From assembly GCF_037038585.1 (NCBI RefSeq), contig NC_092520.1, positions 124,466,001 through 124,530,000 of the forward strand: DNA of 64,000 bases, in the 5' to 3' direction. The notes under the pieces were generated by a model. It made no database searches. It was not told where the DNA came from and saw nothing but the letters and a program-made list of their open reading frames with translations. How positions within the stretch are numbered: position 1 is the first letter of the stretch; each line of letters begins with the position of its first letter. The translations under genes and the position numbers were made by a program. This stretch comes from Patagioenas fasciata (taxonomy: Eukaryota; Chordata; Aves; Columbiformes; Columbidae). Positions 49,448-61,740 of the stretch are shown here, piece by piece.

Positions 49448-49512
49448 TCACAATGAAACTTTCGATGCTAAAGAGAAAGCTGTTTCATGAAGAAAGATTT
49501 TCTTCTGCCAAG
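49448..49512 (+). other. Candidate plus-strand exon, 65 bases, unrecognised
   Basis: Acceptor CCTTTATCCCACAG precedes it and donor AAG/GTAAGC follows it. One frame is open throughout, reading KLSMLKRKLFHEERF in its central part, basic and amphipathic. I do not recognise it. It lies within 1 kb of minus-strand candidates, so at least one of the two sets is likely to be chance. Confidence 0.2.
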
Positions 49513-50306
49513 GTAAGCTCATGACTCTGCAACAAAACCCAGTGAGACTTGAAATTTACTGAAAGCACCAACATTTTCTTTGATATAGCATAACTCACCC
49601 TCAACTTAGCCTTATATTTGCAGAACAAAGTGCTAAAATCATGCGCAATCACACTTACTTCCCCCCTCTCCCCTGCATGGGCAAAAGAGGATGCAATATC
49701 TCAAATCCAAGAGTAATTATTCAAGCAACATCATGTTGTGCACCCCATGAATGCTGCTGGCTAATGGGCTGTAGCCATCCCTTCCAGAAGGAGATGCCAC
49801 AGGCAGCTCGCCCAAAGCCTACAGGCACAAGAGGAACATATCACAACGAGCCACTTCTGGTTACACAGCCCTAGAAGTCAATACCTGCAGGGTGGTATAT
49901 CTAACTATCTAGATTTTAATTGCTATCAGGATTTTATTCTGATTACTTATCCCAAGCTTACCCAAACCCAAGGTTTTTCAGTTGCACTTTAAATTAAGTG
50001 ATTCAGATAAGGAATTAATTGCAATATAATTAGATACTTATAGTCAGTTAATTACTAATTGAAGGCCTTACTTGAAGCTAAGTGCTACTGATTTTTCTAA
50101 TGAAAAGGCAAACAAAAGACACAGAAAAATATCAGGCTTTTTTTCTTTTCTTTAAATCAGCTACTTAGTACATTGCTCTGTGATCTTCTTGCTAAAAAGA
50201 ACATTTGACGGTATTTTCTCCTTGAAGATGTCTACTCAAAGCAATGTGGATTTAAAGCAATGGGTATCTTAAAGTTATAAAAATTACCTCTAAGGAAAGT
50301 ACTTAC

Positions 50307-50349
50307 CATGAAGAACTTTTTCAAAAATAAACAGTATTATGACTCCAAA
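50307..50349 (-). other. Candidate internal exon, 43 bases, membrane-segment-like
   Basis: This has the best splice signals in the window apart from the 63.2 kb segment. The acceptor is GGACTTTTTTCATCTTGCAG and the donor CATG/GTAAGTA. Only one frame is open and reads FGVIILFIFEKVLH, like half a membrane span followed by charged residues. T-rich DNA gives hydrophobic residues by composition alone, so this is weak support. Its phase fits the open segment ending at 56276 and the stop-containing segment at 49252-49271. No gene recognised. Confidence 0.28.
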
Positions 50350-52422
50350 CTGCAAGATGAAAAAAGTCCAATAAAATTATTCCAATAAACAACTATATAG
50401 TGTGTAATTTTCTCAGTGGAGCCTATTTTCTTAACCAAACAAATGTAAACAAGCAAATGTAGTATTTTAACTGTACTGCACGTTACCAACACAAGGACTG
50501 CAAATGAATCATTTCAGTTACCGCATTTTGTATTTGTACAAACTCACTTTTTTTGAAGACTTATTCCCAAAATGCATGGCATATAATAAAGGAGAATCTG
50601 AGCCTAGAATGTTTAGTAATTTAAAAGTTCATCATTATACCTTTCCTTGAAAGTTTCAATTATTTGTATGACCATAAAACTCCTCGACACTGAGAGAGAC
50701 AAATCTGCCTTCTGACAGCTATTCCCTTAATTATCACATAGTGTTAAGTGTCCTCAATTTTCTTAATAGCACTGTAACTGAATAGTAAGTTTCTCACATC
50801 TTTAAAGTGAGAGCAGGAAGAAAAGGGACAGTACTGACACTTAAAATACGTAAGTATTCTTTTCACAGAAAGATAAAAAAGAGACAGGTCTGAAAGAAAG
50901 GCATAACACATTACTCCATTAAAGAGTTAAGATTTTTTCCTCTGGAATCACTCACAAAGTTACTCAAATGAATGACATTATGCACCAAGTCTACCTCTGA
51001 CAGTATTTGGCTATTTCATCAATCACAAATACTATGAATTGACTGTATACGTAATTCTCTCTGGCTTTGTATGTCAACGTAACAACAAAGAATTATTATA
51101 AAAAATAAAGAAATAAATCATAAATACAGAAATAAAATAAATAAAGACATAAAAGACTTCTGCTTTCATAGTACTTTTCCTGAATAGCTATCAGTATAGT
51201 TTTTAAAATAACCTACAAAGTTATTGTTACCATTTTGACAGACAGAAAAACGAAACAATGAGACAATGCTACTCCACAGACCAAAGATATATTACTACAG
51301 ATTTGAAGTATTCTGAGAATTAATCTATCATACTATTCACTAATTTACTTTATCACACTTGGGTGAAAGGACACTGGATACATTGGTATATTGTAGCCCA
51401 GAATCCAAAAATATTTTTATACTCGTAAGTCCTTGTTGCTTCTCTTAAGTTTATTTTTAAATTGAAAACTCTTATTCACATTAAGCTTATACAGTACAGA
51501 CCTGTATCACAGGAGAATCTCATCTCGTTCAAAGTAATAAAGCACACTGCACTTCTACAGAGTTAATTGCTTGCTACCTCTGGTGTTTCTGATCTATTAT
51601 AAAGGCAAAAACAACTCTAAGACCAGCGTGTCTGATAACTAGTTTTTCCTTTTCAGTAGTATCTTTCAGTCAGCTTTGATTTTGTGCACATTATTAAAAA
51701 ACATGACTTAGTCCAGCAGAATGCACCTGGGTTTGCTTTTTGGATTTCATAGATGGGAAACTTTTTTCTTGAGCTTCTTTCTGACCTGGCCTCAATCCAT
51801 AAGCTTTCAACAGAACAGGGTGCACAAATAGCTAAAATGGAGCAAGGCTCTGGGTGAGCAGGTGTCAGTGTCTCGCTGGAACCATCCAGACACACACACA
51901 CCTGTCCACACCGGCAATGTGCAGTGGGATGTCAGAGTTTCCAAAATCACAGCTTCATCATCATCAAACAGAAAAAGGCCACACTAAGCCAACATCAAGG
52001 GCCTTCTGCTACCAAGGCAATGGTGCATTTTGCCATGCCACTGATGAGGACGACCAAATGTACTGAAGCAAACAGACAGGTCTCTGCAGGAAGCAGTGCT
52101 GGGATGAGTGCTGGGCAATATTCAGTACAGGTCTCGAAAGGAGTCCAAAAAAACTCCAAGTACACTAAACTACCCAGGACAGTGAGAAGCTGCACACTAG
52201 CATGGCAGAGAACTTCAGAGGCTCTAAGTTTTTGTCAAAAAACACCTCTACACTTCTTTCCAAAAACCTTTCATTACCAGACTGCAATGAAATTCTAAAG
52301 CCTTATTCTATTTCCCCACTCATAAAAGATGCAGACATACCATTTGTCTCAAAAAAATATCATTCTTGTTCCATGTCAGCAATTTTCAAGTATTAAAAAA
52401 AGATTCTGACTGCAAGGAAGTT

Positions 52423-52476
52423 AATTTTCTTCCAGATATGTCCAGTATCAATTTTCTTCCAGATATGTCCAATATC
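52423..52476. repeat. 27-base tandem duplication
   Basis: Units at 52423-52449 and 52450-52476 differ at one base (CCAGTATC against CCAATATC). Each contains TTTTCTTCCAGATATGTCC. A recent local duplication. Confidence 0.92.
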
Positions 52477-52735
52477 AAATGACTAAAATTTCTTTTAGCG
52501 TATTTTTCTAGTATCTTTCCCAAGAGACAAAAAGTGTAATGGAGCAAAGATAATGCAAAATTCTTCACAGCACACTGCTTTCCAAAAGCAGTATTTAATT
52601 TTTTTAAAAACAAAGAATAATGAAATTATCTTTCACTCTCTTCGCTCCCACAAAGCACTCCAGAAATAACCCAAAACAGAGATACCTGAAATTGTACAAA
52701 GCCAAATGGGGCAGGGGGAGAGAAACAGAAAGAAA

Positions 52736-52776
52736 AATAAAAAACACGTACACCAAAAAAAAAATAAAACCACCAC

Positions 52777-52812
<36 letters not shown>

Positions 52813-52915
52813 AAAAAGCAAAAAAAACACCCCACAAAAAAAATCAAACCACACACATAAAAAAAACCCCAAACAAAACAAAGCAAACAAACAAACAAAA
52901 ACACAAAACACATAA
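52736..52915. repeat. CA-rich low-complexity block with (CA)14
   Basis: A pure (CA)14 microsatellite at 52781-52808 is embedded in 180 bases of A runs and CAAA/CCACA units. All frames across it (Cys/Val/Phe-rich on the minus strand, Lys/Thr/His-rich on the plus) are composition artefacts. Confidence 0.93.
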
Positions 52916-53166
52916 TAAAGTCCTCTCTTTCTTCTCAGAATCGCAGTTGTTGACTGTTACCTGGATACAATTCCAGTGCCAAGTCAGGAACTGGGAAAAA
53001 CCACTGTCTTGACTCCTTCACAGTCCTGACAAATGAACAAGGTGTTGCCCACAGGACACATTTTTTCCACAGCGTGACATTTAGATACACAGGCAGAAGC
53101 CCAAGCTGACCAAAAAACACCATTAGGAAAACCTGGGGTCAGTCTCTGGTTTTGCTCTGTCCTCAT

Positions 53167-53333
53167 TCAATCAAGCCTTTGACAGCCCCTAAGAATAAAG
53201 TTCACGTCTTTAGGACCTGCTTCTGCTTGGCACCAGACTTTAAATCCTATGTCACCAGGCCCACAGTTAGCGCAAGGAACAGAAAAATACTGCTTTCTTG
53301 CTCTCTTGTCCCCTGCAGCTGGGGTTAAGGATT
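53167..53333 (-). other. Unrecognised open segment after an acceptor-like site
   Basis: On the minus strand, CTTTGAATCCTTTACAG precedes about 55 open codons ending in a stop at 53167. The sequence is GC-richer than its surroundings and the predicted peptide is hydrophilic with several cysteines (YFSVPCANCGPGDIGFKVW). No relative comes to mind. It could be an exon of a non-coding RNA, an old repeat or chance. Confidence 0.18.
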
Positions 53334-53362
53334 CCTGTAAAGGATTCAAAGAACATCCTACC

Positions 53363-53377
53363 TTTTTTTTTTTTTTT
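53363..53377. repeat. Poly-T run, 15 bases
   Basis: Uninterrupted T homopolymer. Confidence 0.9.
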
Positions 53378-56275
53378 AACCCTCAACAGATAACAAAGCT
53401 ATGAAAATTAATCTTAACTTTCCTTTAAGCTGCCCTTTTTTCACTTCTACCAATGTGAAACGAGAAGAATACAGGTTGTGTTATGTCAAAACTCTTTGTT
53501 CTATCAAATTTCTTTTAGAATTTATGTGAATGTTTGCTTTCAAAATGGTAGAGGGATCAGATCCAAAGCAGCAGACAGTATCACAGGCAGTTTAAAACTG
53601 TCCCAAGTGCTGCTAGCAATGTACAAAATTGCCTTTAAAAATTCAGTTAATTAAGCATTAGAATAATAGACCTTCTGTATTCATGTAGCTGAACAACATT
53701 TTCATTTAAAGTATTTATTAAGTATCCTTTGTGTTCATTTGCATTCACAGATTTCAAAGAAAATGACAACGGTAATGTTTTCTGTAAATGGTCCTTGCTT
53801 GTTATGACTTACTGCAGTCTCTCTTTTACATATACGCTTACAATAAGGCAAATTTCTGGGAAGCTAATAAAATAAATGGTAAGGGACTTACTCTCTTGTG
53901 ATATTTTTTCTCCCCAGACTTTTACAAAAAAATTTCAGAAAAAGGCATCACACTACTTATTTTTATGTGATGATTACTATCATAGTCATTTTAATGCAAT
54001 CACACTATTCTCCATCTGTTCTTTGTTTAGCCAAAATAGATTTTCTACATTGTTCATTTGGACACTTGAGACAAATAAGCTATTTATTCCCGTCAGTTCA
54101 ATGTTTCAGCTACTAGAATTTTAAACAGAAAATCTTTTCCACAGAAAATGTGGTCTCAGATATTCTCTAATGTAATATATTTCTGAATAATGGCACCTTG
54201 CTTTATTGCTACCTTTTAAAAAAGAAGTTACTTATGTTCTCCACTCTTTTTCAAGGTCTTAGATCATAATACAAGAGCTTCAAAGATGCTTAGTGCTGCA
54301 TTTCAAAATAAACTCTGGCAAACAACTTTTCCAAGTTGACAAGTTTCTTGGATCACTTATTTGAGATAAGAAACTGTCCCTACAACTAAGTATTAACCAC
54401 ATTAAAGAAGAACCAGGGCCCACAATATATTTCTCAAGAAGCTGTGATAGAAGGGTTTTATGAAGCATATTTGATATGTAAATGAGAATTTATCAATAAG
54501 GGGAACCTGATTTGACATTTTCCAACTAAAAAATAAACAAAAAAACCACAATATTCAAAAGCCGATCAATGACTATGTCCTTGAGGCAGCAGCATGCTGC
54601 ACACCAGGAAATGAGTGAAGGAACTCCACCCAGAGGCTTGACAGGAGTGTGGCCAGGAGTGTGTGTGAACAACAGGATAGTCACCAATTATGTCTGGCTT
54701 CTTACTAAGAACCTCAGGACAACCTTCTTTAAAAGCTGCAGCTAGATGGGGGAGTATTGTATTTCAAATAATAAATACAAATGAAGTAGCAAAAATGGAA
54801 AGGACTGACCACAACTGAAAATATTTTTGCTGGATTAATCTTCAGATATTTCCATCTCTGGACACTAGATAATTTGTAACTTATGGGTACTAGGTTTTCA
54901 GCACCACTTCAAGATTTAACCAAACTGATTTATATCTATATTTATTACAATGGATTTCATACTACAGATTTACCATTCTACAGCATACAAAGATGCTGAT
55001 TAACATGACATATGGAATCCAAGTCTTGGACTCAGTGAAACATGAAACAGCAATTTCCCTTTTGCACATTTAGGTTTTGTCGCAGCCAAACAGGTGTGCT
55101 ATAATTTGAGTAGTTTCGAAGCTCAGATTGCAGCAATCCATATCTTGTAACATGCAATCACCTCACTTGTCTAAAGAAACAGATGATATAATGTAATTCA
55201 TGCACACAAAAACGTTCACTATCATTCATGTTAAATATTACATATTAAAATGAGAATTAAAATGCAAGCTATCATCATTTTAAGACATTTGTGGATCAGG
55301 AGATACTGAGACTACATTGACAGTGTATCAAGTTTGTTCAGGCAAAACCTAGTGTTGAGTAAACAAGTGGCCAATAGACAAGTCTACCTGCATTTCTTTA
55401 CAGGGATAAAGAGTCTCAGTTTCTCTGAAGTGACTCAAGTGCTCACATAACCCGCAGTTTGCACCACACTGTCATGGTCCAATAGTTTTATAACATTAGA
55501 TAAATTTCAGAGCTTTTTTGTTTTCTAAATCAGAGACACACTGAAGGGCAGAGGACAGATTCTGGAAGTGAATCTTTGAGAAAGTCTGCAGAGATCTGAT
55601 ACTTGGCCTTACACGAGCGATTCTAGTTCCCAGTACCATTTTATTAGTATAGAAAAAATGCAAAGATGATATAAAATTTCTTGATTTCTCAATCTCTCAC
55701 ACAACTATTAGAAGCAATATTACCCAATACTCAATTTTAAGCATCAGGTCTATGACTTTTGACCTATGTTTTTTGTTAGTTTTGATGCTTGTGCTAGTGT
55801 TGTAACTATGTTCAGTGTACATTCACTTTCCTTCAAAGCCATTTAAGTTGTATTAATAGAACCATTAAGATGGATATTTAGCAATTACAGTGTGCAACTG
55901 GTTTATACTAATAGAGCTTCATTATAGCAGACAGATGGCAAATAGCACAAATTCCAACTTCAATTATACCTCTCTTACTCAATTTCTTAAGCAAATTCTT
56001 TCAAATGTTGTTTTTTGTTAAACAGTTTATCCCAGATAATTAAAATCATGTTACTACGCTGAGATAAATTCAGCTGAAAAAGAAAATAATTACCATAAAC
56101 TGATCTCACATCTCTGTCCTCTGCGGTTGTCTACAGATACAAAGTTTAATACCAGGATATATCATATTTTGCTACTGAAAAATGCCAAAACCTAATTGAT
56201 AAGTTATAAACTTCAGTCTTGGTGTACTGACAACATACTGAAGTACACAGGTCTGTAACTCACCCTGAGGCTCAC

Positions 56276-56611
56276 CGACATTTGCTCCCTGTAGGTGTTC
56301 TGATTGATGTTCTGGGCTAAATACATCTTGTATGCACCATAGTCCTCAAAAGACTTCACAGTATGCTTCAATATAAATGCACACAACAAAAAGTAAATGA
56401 AGAAAAGTAAAGCATCACACACTAATATGGGATAGATTAAGAGAATACCATGTATTCTTCCCTTTATTTTACCAAATACAAACTGCAAGTTGCACAGATG
56501 ACTACAATCTGCAAAAGAATAATCAAGAAAACTGAGTCCCAGGCCCAGGAGGCAGACAAAATGTGTCAATAGTGCAAAATGCAGCACACAGCACTTCACT
56601 CTGCAGGTCAT
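56276..56611 (-). other. Candidate first or internal coding exon, two hydrophobic segments
   Basis: The frame opens at ATG 56609-56611 and is open for 112 codons to a GTGAGC donor at 56270-56275; a second donor (AGG/GTGAGT) lies 12 bases further on. Predicted features are two hydrophobic stretches, near residues 8-28 and 58-82, then a polar tail containing SFEDYGAYKMYLAQNINQNT. An in-frame TGA lies ten codons upstream of the ATG. If the exon ends at the first donor it leaves phase 0, which fits the segment at 50307-50349. I do not recognise the protein. The length alone is within chance for this window, and the hydrophobicity may just reflect a T-rich strand. The tail after residue 84 is the most protein-like part. 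Confidence 0.22.
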
Positions 56612-57539
56612 CTGGAGATCTGAACCTTCTTCAGAGTTTCAAAGGAGCTACAAAAAACTCCAAGAAATCAAAGTGGTCATCAAAAGCAAAACTTCTGGCC
56701 TTTTCAAGCTCCTAGAAGACATCTGAAGTGCACGGTTCATTCAGTAAAGGTTACAGTGAAATGAACAGGAAAAATGGAGGAGACAAAAAAAAAAAAAAGA
56801 GGAAAACAGAATAGAACTGATTTATGATCTGACTTAAGAGCCACATTCAGCTTGCAGTGGCTGAACTGTTTCAGATCTGAGTCTTTTATGGCAGAAGACT
56901 CCAACTTATTAACTGCACTTTGAAGATCTACTTGCACAAAAAAAAATTAAAATATCTATTTTCAATTAAATCAAGTAAGGAGTATTAAGAGTCCGTGTTT
57001 CTGAAAATCTTTTTCCCCTTGAGCTCTGTTTTGAAGGAAATCTAAAAACTAAAGTTTGCACTAAATTAAACTGTGAACACATCAAATTTTCCTTTTAACT
57101 CAAAATTCAGCTAGCTCATCTCAGTCTCTATTTACACACCTAGATTGAAATCTGGACTTGCAAGGGACAAGGATGACAGGAACCAGTGATGCTGCCTCTT
57201 TCTCCTCTGAGTTTGATCTAAGGGAGTGGGAAACAAACCAAAAACAAAAACACAACAGGAGAATGAGGGGTAAGAGTCCTGATCTTCCTCAAGTTGCTCT
57301 TACTTCTCTGTCCTTCATACAAACTTTCAAACAAGTCTTCATGCTCTAAGCTTGGGCACAACTAACAACACAAGTACACTGACTGCACACTACACTTCCA
57401 GGTATGGTCAAGAGACCAGAACTTACATCCCCGCTACAAGCAGCTGCACTTACTGAGCGGTACTGCCTTTGGTGTAAATATGCCAAAAAAATACATTTGA
57501 CTGTTCAGTACTCCCTTTCAAGAGCCAGGGCTGAACTTC

Positions 57540-58129
57540 TGTTGTACTTCAACCCTGGCGAGCAGCAAAGCTCAGTTCCTCCCAGCCATTTGCTCACCCC
57601 ACCCTGCAGGATAGGGGAATTGAAAGAGTAAAAGTGAAAAAAATTCCAATTGGAGATATTGTTTAGTAAGTAAAGCGAAAGCTGGGGATGCCAGCAAAGC
57701 AAGATAAGGGGTTCACTCACTGCTTCCCATGGGCAGGCAGGCTGTTCAGCCACCTCCAGGAAACCAGGGCTCTGTCACATGTAACAGTGACTTGTGAAGA
57801 CAAACACCATAATTCTGAACATGCCCTATTCCTCCTCCTTCTCCTCTCCAACTTTTATTTCTGAGCACGATGTCATATTGATCTGGGATATCCCTTTGGT
57901 CAGTTGGGGTCCCAGGTGTGTCCCCTCCCAGTTTTTTGCCCACCCCCAGCCCACTCACTGACAGGGCAGACTAAGAACCAGAAAAGGCCATGGCACTACC
58001 TGAGCACTGCTCAGCTATAACTGAGCACATCCCAGTGCTATAAACACTGTTTTCATCACAAATCCAAAACACAGCACCATGCCAGCTACCATGATGGAAA
58101 TTAACTCTATCCCAGCCAAAACTAGTAGA
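57540..58129 (-). mobile_element. Solo LTR of an avian endogenous retrovirus
   Basis: Read on the minus strand, this 590-base segment follows an LTR consensus common in bird genomes: the TTTTGGCTGGGATAGAGTTA start block, TTTTGGATTTGTGATGAAAA, a GGACACACCTGGGACCCCAA segment, CAACTGACCAAAGGGATATC, CATGGGAAGCAGTGAGTGAA, and the CTTTTACTCTTTCAATTCCC and CCAGGGTTGAAGTAC end. It is flanked by a perfect 5-base target duplication ACTTC (57535-57539 and 58130-58134). A TATA-like AATAAAAG lies at 57852-57859; the expected ATTAAA is now ACTAAA (57662-57667). No gag, pol or env sequence is present, so it arose by recombination between two LTRs. It is aged but complete. The family assignment (ERVL or ERVK type) is not certain. 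Confidence 0.87.
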
Positions 58130-59611
58130 ACTTCAAACCACATTTCCCAGCTTTTGTTTCTGGCTTAGAAGACAGTGGTACATCTACAACTAGTTCCTAT
58201 AGAGGACCATAACTTTTCACTACTACTGTTTGTGCTTCATTTTTTTTCAGTTATTTTTTTGTTTTGGTTTGGTTTTCACATAATAAAAGAAAAAGATTCC
58301 TTAGCTGTAAATAGTGCAGTATTCTGCTTTTGATGATGAAGTCAAGGGAAGGAGATGAAAACATTGTTGGGCTTCACTGTTGAGTAACTTGGTAACTTCA
58401 TGTGATTTAAATTTCCTATACTTTTCTAAAACCACAGGTTCAGCAAGCCATATACAGAATAAGTAGTAATTTCAAGATTTAAAAAACCTTACAGTGAGGC
58501 ATCAACTTGGTCACCGACACTTTCTCCTCATTTGAAAAGGAGATCTCGTACCAGCTACTCAACTGTTTGTTCTTAAAGGAGAAATATATCCATCTCCACA
58601 AAGAAGAATCAAAATTCACTGAAAAGAACCAGCTTTGTGGTGATGATGGAAAAGAGGCATACAATACCTCCTTAAGTTCCATGTGACTTTAGAAGCTGGA
58701 AAGGATTATGTTCTTGTTCTGTCCACCAAGACCAGTTTAACCTATCACTAACACTTGCTTAATGAAACCCTGTTTGTAGCTGACACTTTCTTAAACACCA
58801 AGAACCTTGGTGGTGACACAGTTTCTCAGTATGTTTGTAATAGGATGACACAGCTGTTGCCATTTACAAATAGAAGTAAAATCTACTGCTATGATAAGAG
58901 AGCATGTGCTTGAATTGGAGATCCCCTAAGCATGCAGAAAGAAAATATGTAATTTTTTAATAGTAATTCCTTTTCAGAGGAACTTTAAATTTCAAACATT
59001 TCTCACACTTCTTCAAACACGCAATGCAGAGCTAAGGCACAGTAAGAAAATAGCGTCTGCTCCTTGCATGGCTTACTCAGAAATGCAAGCAGACCTAATG
59101 GGGTATTCGCAAAGCAAGAAGAAATGTGACTAGAATACATTTCTCAGTTCATGAACTTCATTTTACAGAAGCACATTAAAAACTCAAAAGCCAAACTGTT
59201 CAGAAGTTAAAATGCTGTACTCCCTTCAAGGTTTTTTTCTAAGATCTTTCTGCAATCTCAGTGATTTGGATGCAGTTCTGAAATGGTTTGAAGTGGATCG
59301 TGAGATATGCCATACACTTGTAGCTATGTTAAAAACTGTAGGCCATTTGCAACGAGAAATGTTGCAGTGTTGGGCACTGTGTATACACACAGCAGGAGAC
59401 ACCTTTCACCCTAGGGAGCTTGTACCTTTAACACAAATACAGAGAAAGCAGGTAAAGTATTCGCCTAAAGATGAGAGCTGTGACATAAACCTCAAGAATC
59501 TTAAAGAAGGTTCCAGAGGAAGCTTCTGAAATTGATCTTGGGACCATGTGATTCCTTCCAGTAGTTACCTTTTATTACTGGCCAGATTGGTTTTGGAATA
59601 TAGTGTAGCTC
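58130..59611. other. Non-coding stretch
   Basis: AT-rich, with no recognised gene or element. The 105-codon plus-strand frame at 59212-59529 has no visible signature. Confidence 0.55.
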
Positions 59612-60078
59612 TCACCCCACTGAAGTACTGAGTCCAGCTCTGAGGTCCCCAGTAAAAGAAAAATGTGGAATTACTGGAGCCAGTTCAGTGCAGGTCCACA
59701 AAGATGAAGGAACTGAAGCATCTGTCCCATGAAGAAAAGCTGAGAGAGCTGGAACTGTTCAGCCTGGAGAAAACTTAGGGAGAATGTGGTAAGCAAGGGG
59801 AGGGAATGAAGACGGAGAAAAGACTAATGCCCAATGGTAAGAAGGCAATGGGCACAAACTCAAACACATGAAGTTTCATCTGAACACAAGTAAACAAGTT
59901 TTTCACTGTGAAGTTAGCCAAATACTGAAACAGGTTCCCCAGAGATGTTGTGGAGTCTCCATCCAGGAGGTATTCATGGTGCTGAGCAACCTGCTCCAGC
60001 TGATCCTGCTTGAGTAGCGAGTTTGGACTAGATAATCTCAACAAGTCCCTTCCAACCTTAATGATTCTGTGCTTCTGT
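59612..60078 (+). mobile_element. Old, diverged CR1 LINE 3' portion, sense
   Basis: CR1 landmarks remain but with many changes: GAGTCCAGCTCTGAGGTCCC, GAAAAGCTGAGAGAGCTGGA, TTCAGCCTGGAGAAAACTTA, the CAGGTTCCCCAGAGATGTTG block, then GGACTAGATAATCTCAAC, CCCTTCCAACCTTAATGATT and CTGTG. The 3' end is kept. It is clearly more diverged than the copies at 42.7 and 44.3 kb. Frames on either strand are relics or artefacts. Confidence 0.88.
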
Positions 60079-61734
60079 AACATTAGTATACTATGGTTAT
60101 CATCCAACTCACAGACTCCAATTAATTAATTCTTGGCAGATTTATTTTGATTCACAACAGAACTACCAGATGTTTTGCAATTAATCATAGGTATGATGCC
60201 TTTTATTCTCTTTTAAAATATTTCCAGCTGTGCTAATTATTTTCTCGCTAAATATAGTAAATGATGTTCCAAAATAAACACTTAAAAAAACCCACTGTTC
60301 CACCGATCCATAATACCACTTCTGATTTCTCACACTTTCACACCTAGAACTCTGGATTAATACAGGCCTAAAAGTACATCTTGTAATAATAGCTTCAGAA
60401 GTTGTGTAATAGTTCTTTATTAAAGTAGAATTACTAATTTTTTCCATATGTTTTGTCTTTAGTTTTTTTCAGGTTCTTTCCCAGTAGCGAAAAGGCAGCT
60501 GACAAAGTAACTAACTGGGCAAGATGCATTCTCTGGATAGAAGATATCACTCACAGAGATGACATTTTCATAGATTTAAAGCACACAGACAGAAACAGTT
60601 ACTTCCCCTCCAACATCTGCAGAGATCCTTCTCTTGAGTCAGAAAGCTTAAAATCCTCCACTTCACGTTTAAGGGCCATCTCTTCAGTCTCCAGCAGTGA
60701 AGAGGGACCAAGACACATGCATGCGGAATGCTTTAGATCCCACCCAACACCTGCCTTCAGCTGCAGAAAACTGCTCCGTCTTGTCCCTTAATATTTATAC
60801 TTGCTGTTTTCCTTGATTCTCTTCTTTATTAGTCTCTTTACTGATGTCAGAATTTCTACTGTTCTCCAATCTCATTGCTTCTGAACAACTTACCTACACA
60901 TTCTTCTGTTTCCTGACATGATGTAAGAGATGTGGTAGTGGTAGCCAAGGGAGCATGAAGAAACGAATGAAAAAAAAGAAAACCCACAACTGCTTCTAAC
61001 CACCTTGCTAGTCACAGAGAGGGACATTAGCCACCTTCCTTCTTAACTCTTCTCAGTCATCTGGGAATTGAAGATCCCCTACATGGACAGTAAGTTTTCA
61101 ATTTCAGGAGCACGAGATTTTTGCCAAAACTGAACAGAACAAAATTATGACCATACTAAATATCAAAGTGCTATTTCTGAGCGTCAAAGACTGGCAAAAA
61201 TTGCAAAATATCTATCTAATATTTCTGAGGTAAGAGACGCAATAGTAATTTAAAGAGAACACGAATGTGTTTCAGAAGTAGAGAGACAGCAATAAATCTG
61301 CTGTTAATAGCAGCATGTAAAGTACTGCATAAAAGCCACCCCGATGTTGCAAAATCGTGACTTAAACTTTATTTGCATTTATGCTGTTTCGGTGCCTCTA
61401 ATTTAGTCCTCTGCCATACAAGCCTATAGATACACACAAATACACATACTACCTAATTACATGATCACATTTTTTCCTTACAGGCCCTTATTCATTCTCT
61501 ACATAGGACAGGACTGGTCTGCAGAACATCTGGCATCAAGCAAGCTGGTAAACTAAATATAATTTCCAAAAATGAAAGATGTCTGTATATTTGCTCACGA
61601 GCATTTCAAATTTATTCTTCCTACTACCAAAAAACAAAAACCATAGAATAATGCACTGCCCTCAGCACTTGTTCGATTACTCAATATACAGTACATTCAC
61701 TTGAACTTTTTGCCAATACATGTGAATTTCACGC

Positions 61735-61740
61735 TTTATT
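61735..61740 (-). terminator. Candidate polyadenylation signal AATAAA
   Basis: First canonical minus-strand AATAAA (TTTATT on the plus strand) found downstream of the TGA at 63230-63232, implying a 3' UTR of about 1.5 kb. A TGTATTGG stretch follows within 30 bases. Alone it would mean nothing. Confidence 0.25.

Larger units (their letters stand above)
44653..57539. other. Long AT-rich stretch with weak exon candidates
   Basis: About 13 kb without a recognised gene. It contains an 18-bp palindrome (46513-46530), a 27-base tandem duplication (52423-52476), the large CA-rich tract (52736-52915), a 15-base T run (53363-53377), and splice-bounded open segments on both strands at 49.25, 49.45, 50.3 and 56.3 kb, listed separately. 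Confidence 0.55.

Noticed and set aside
52604-52913. Several Cys/Val/Phe-rich or Lys/Thr-rich frames
   Set aside because: Translations of the (CA)n and A-rich block.
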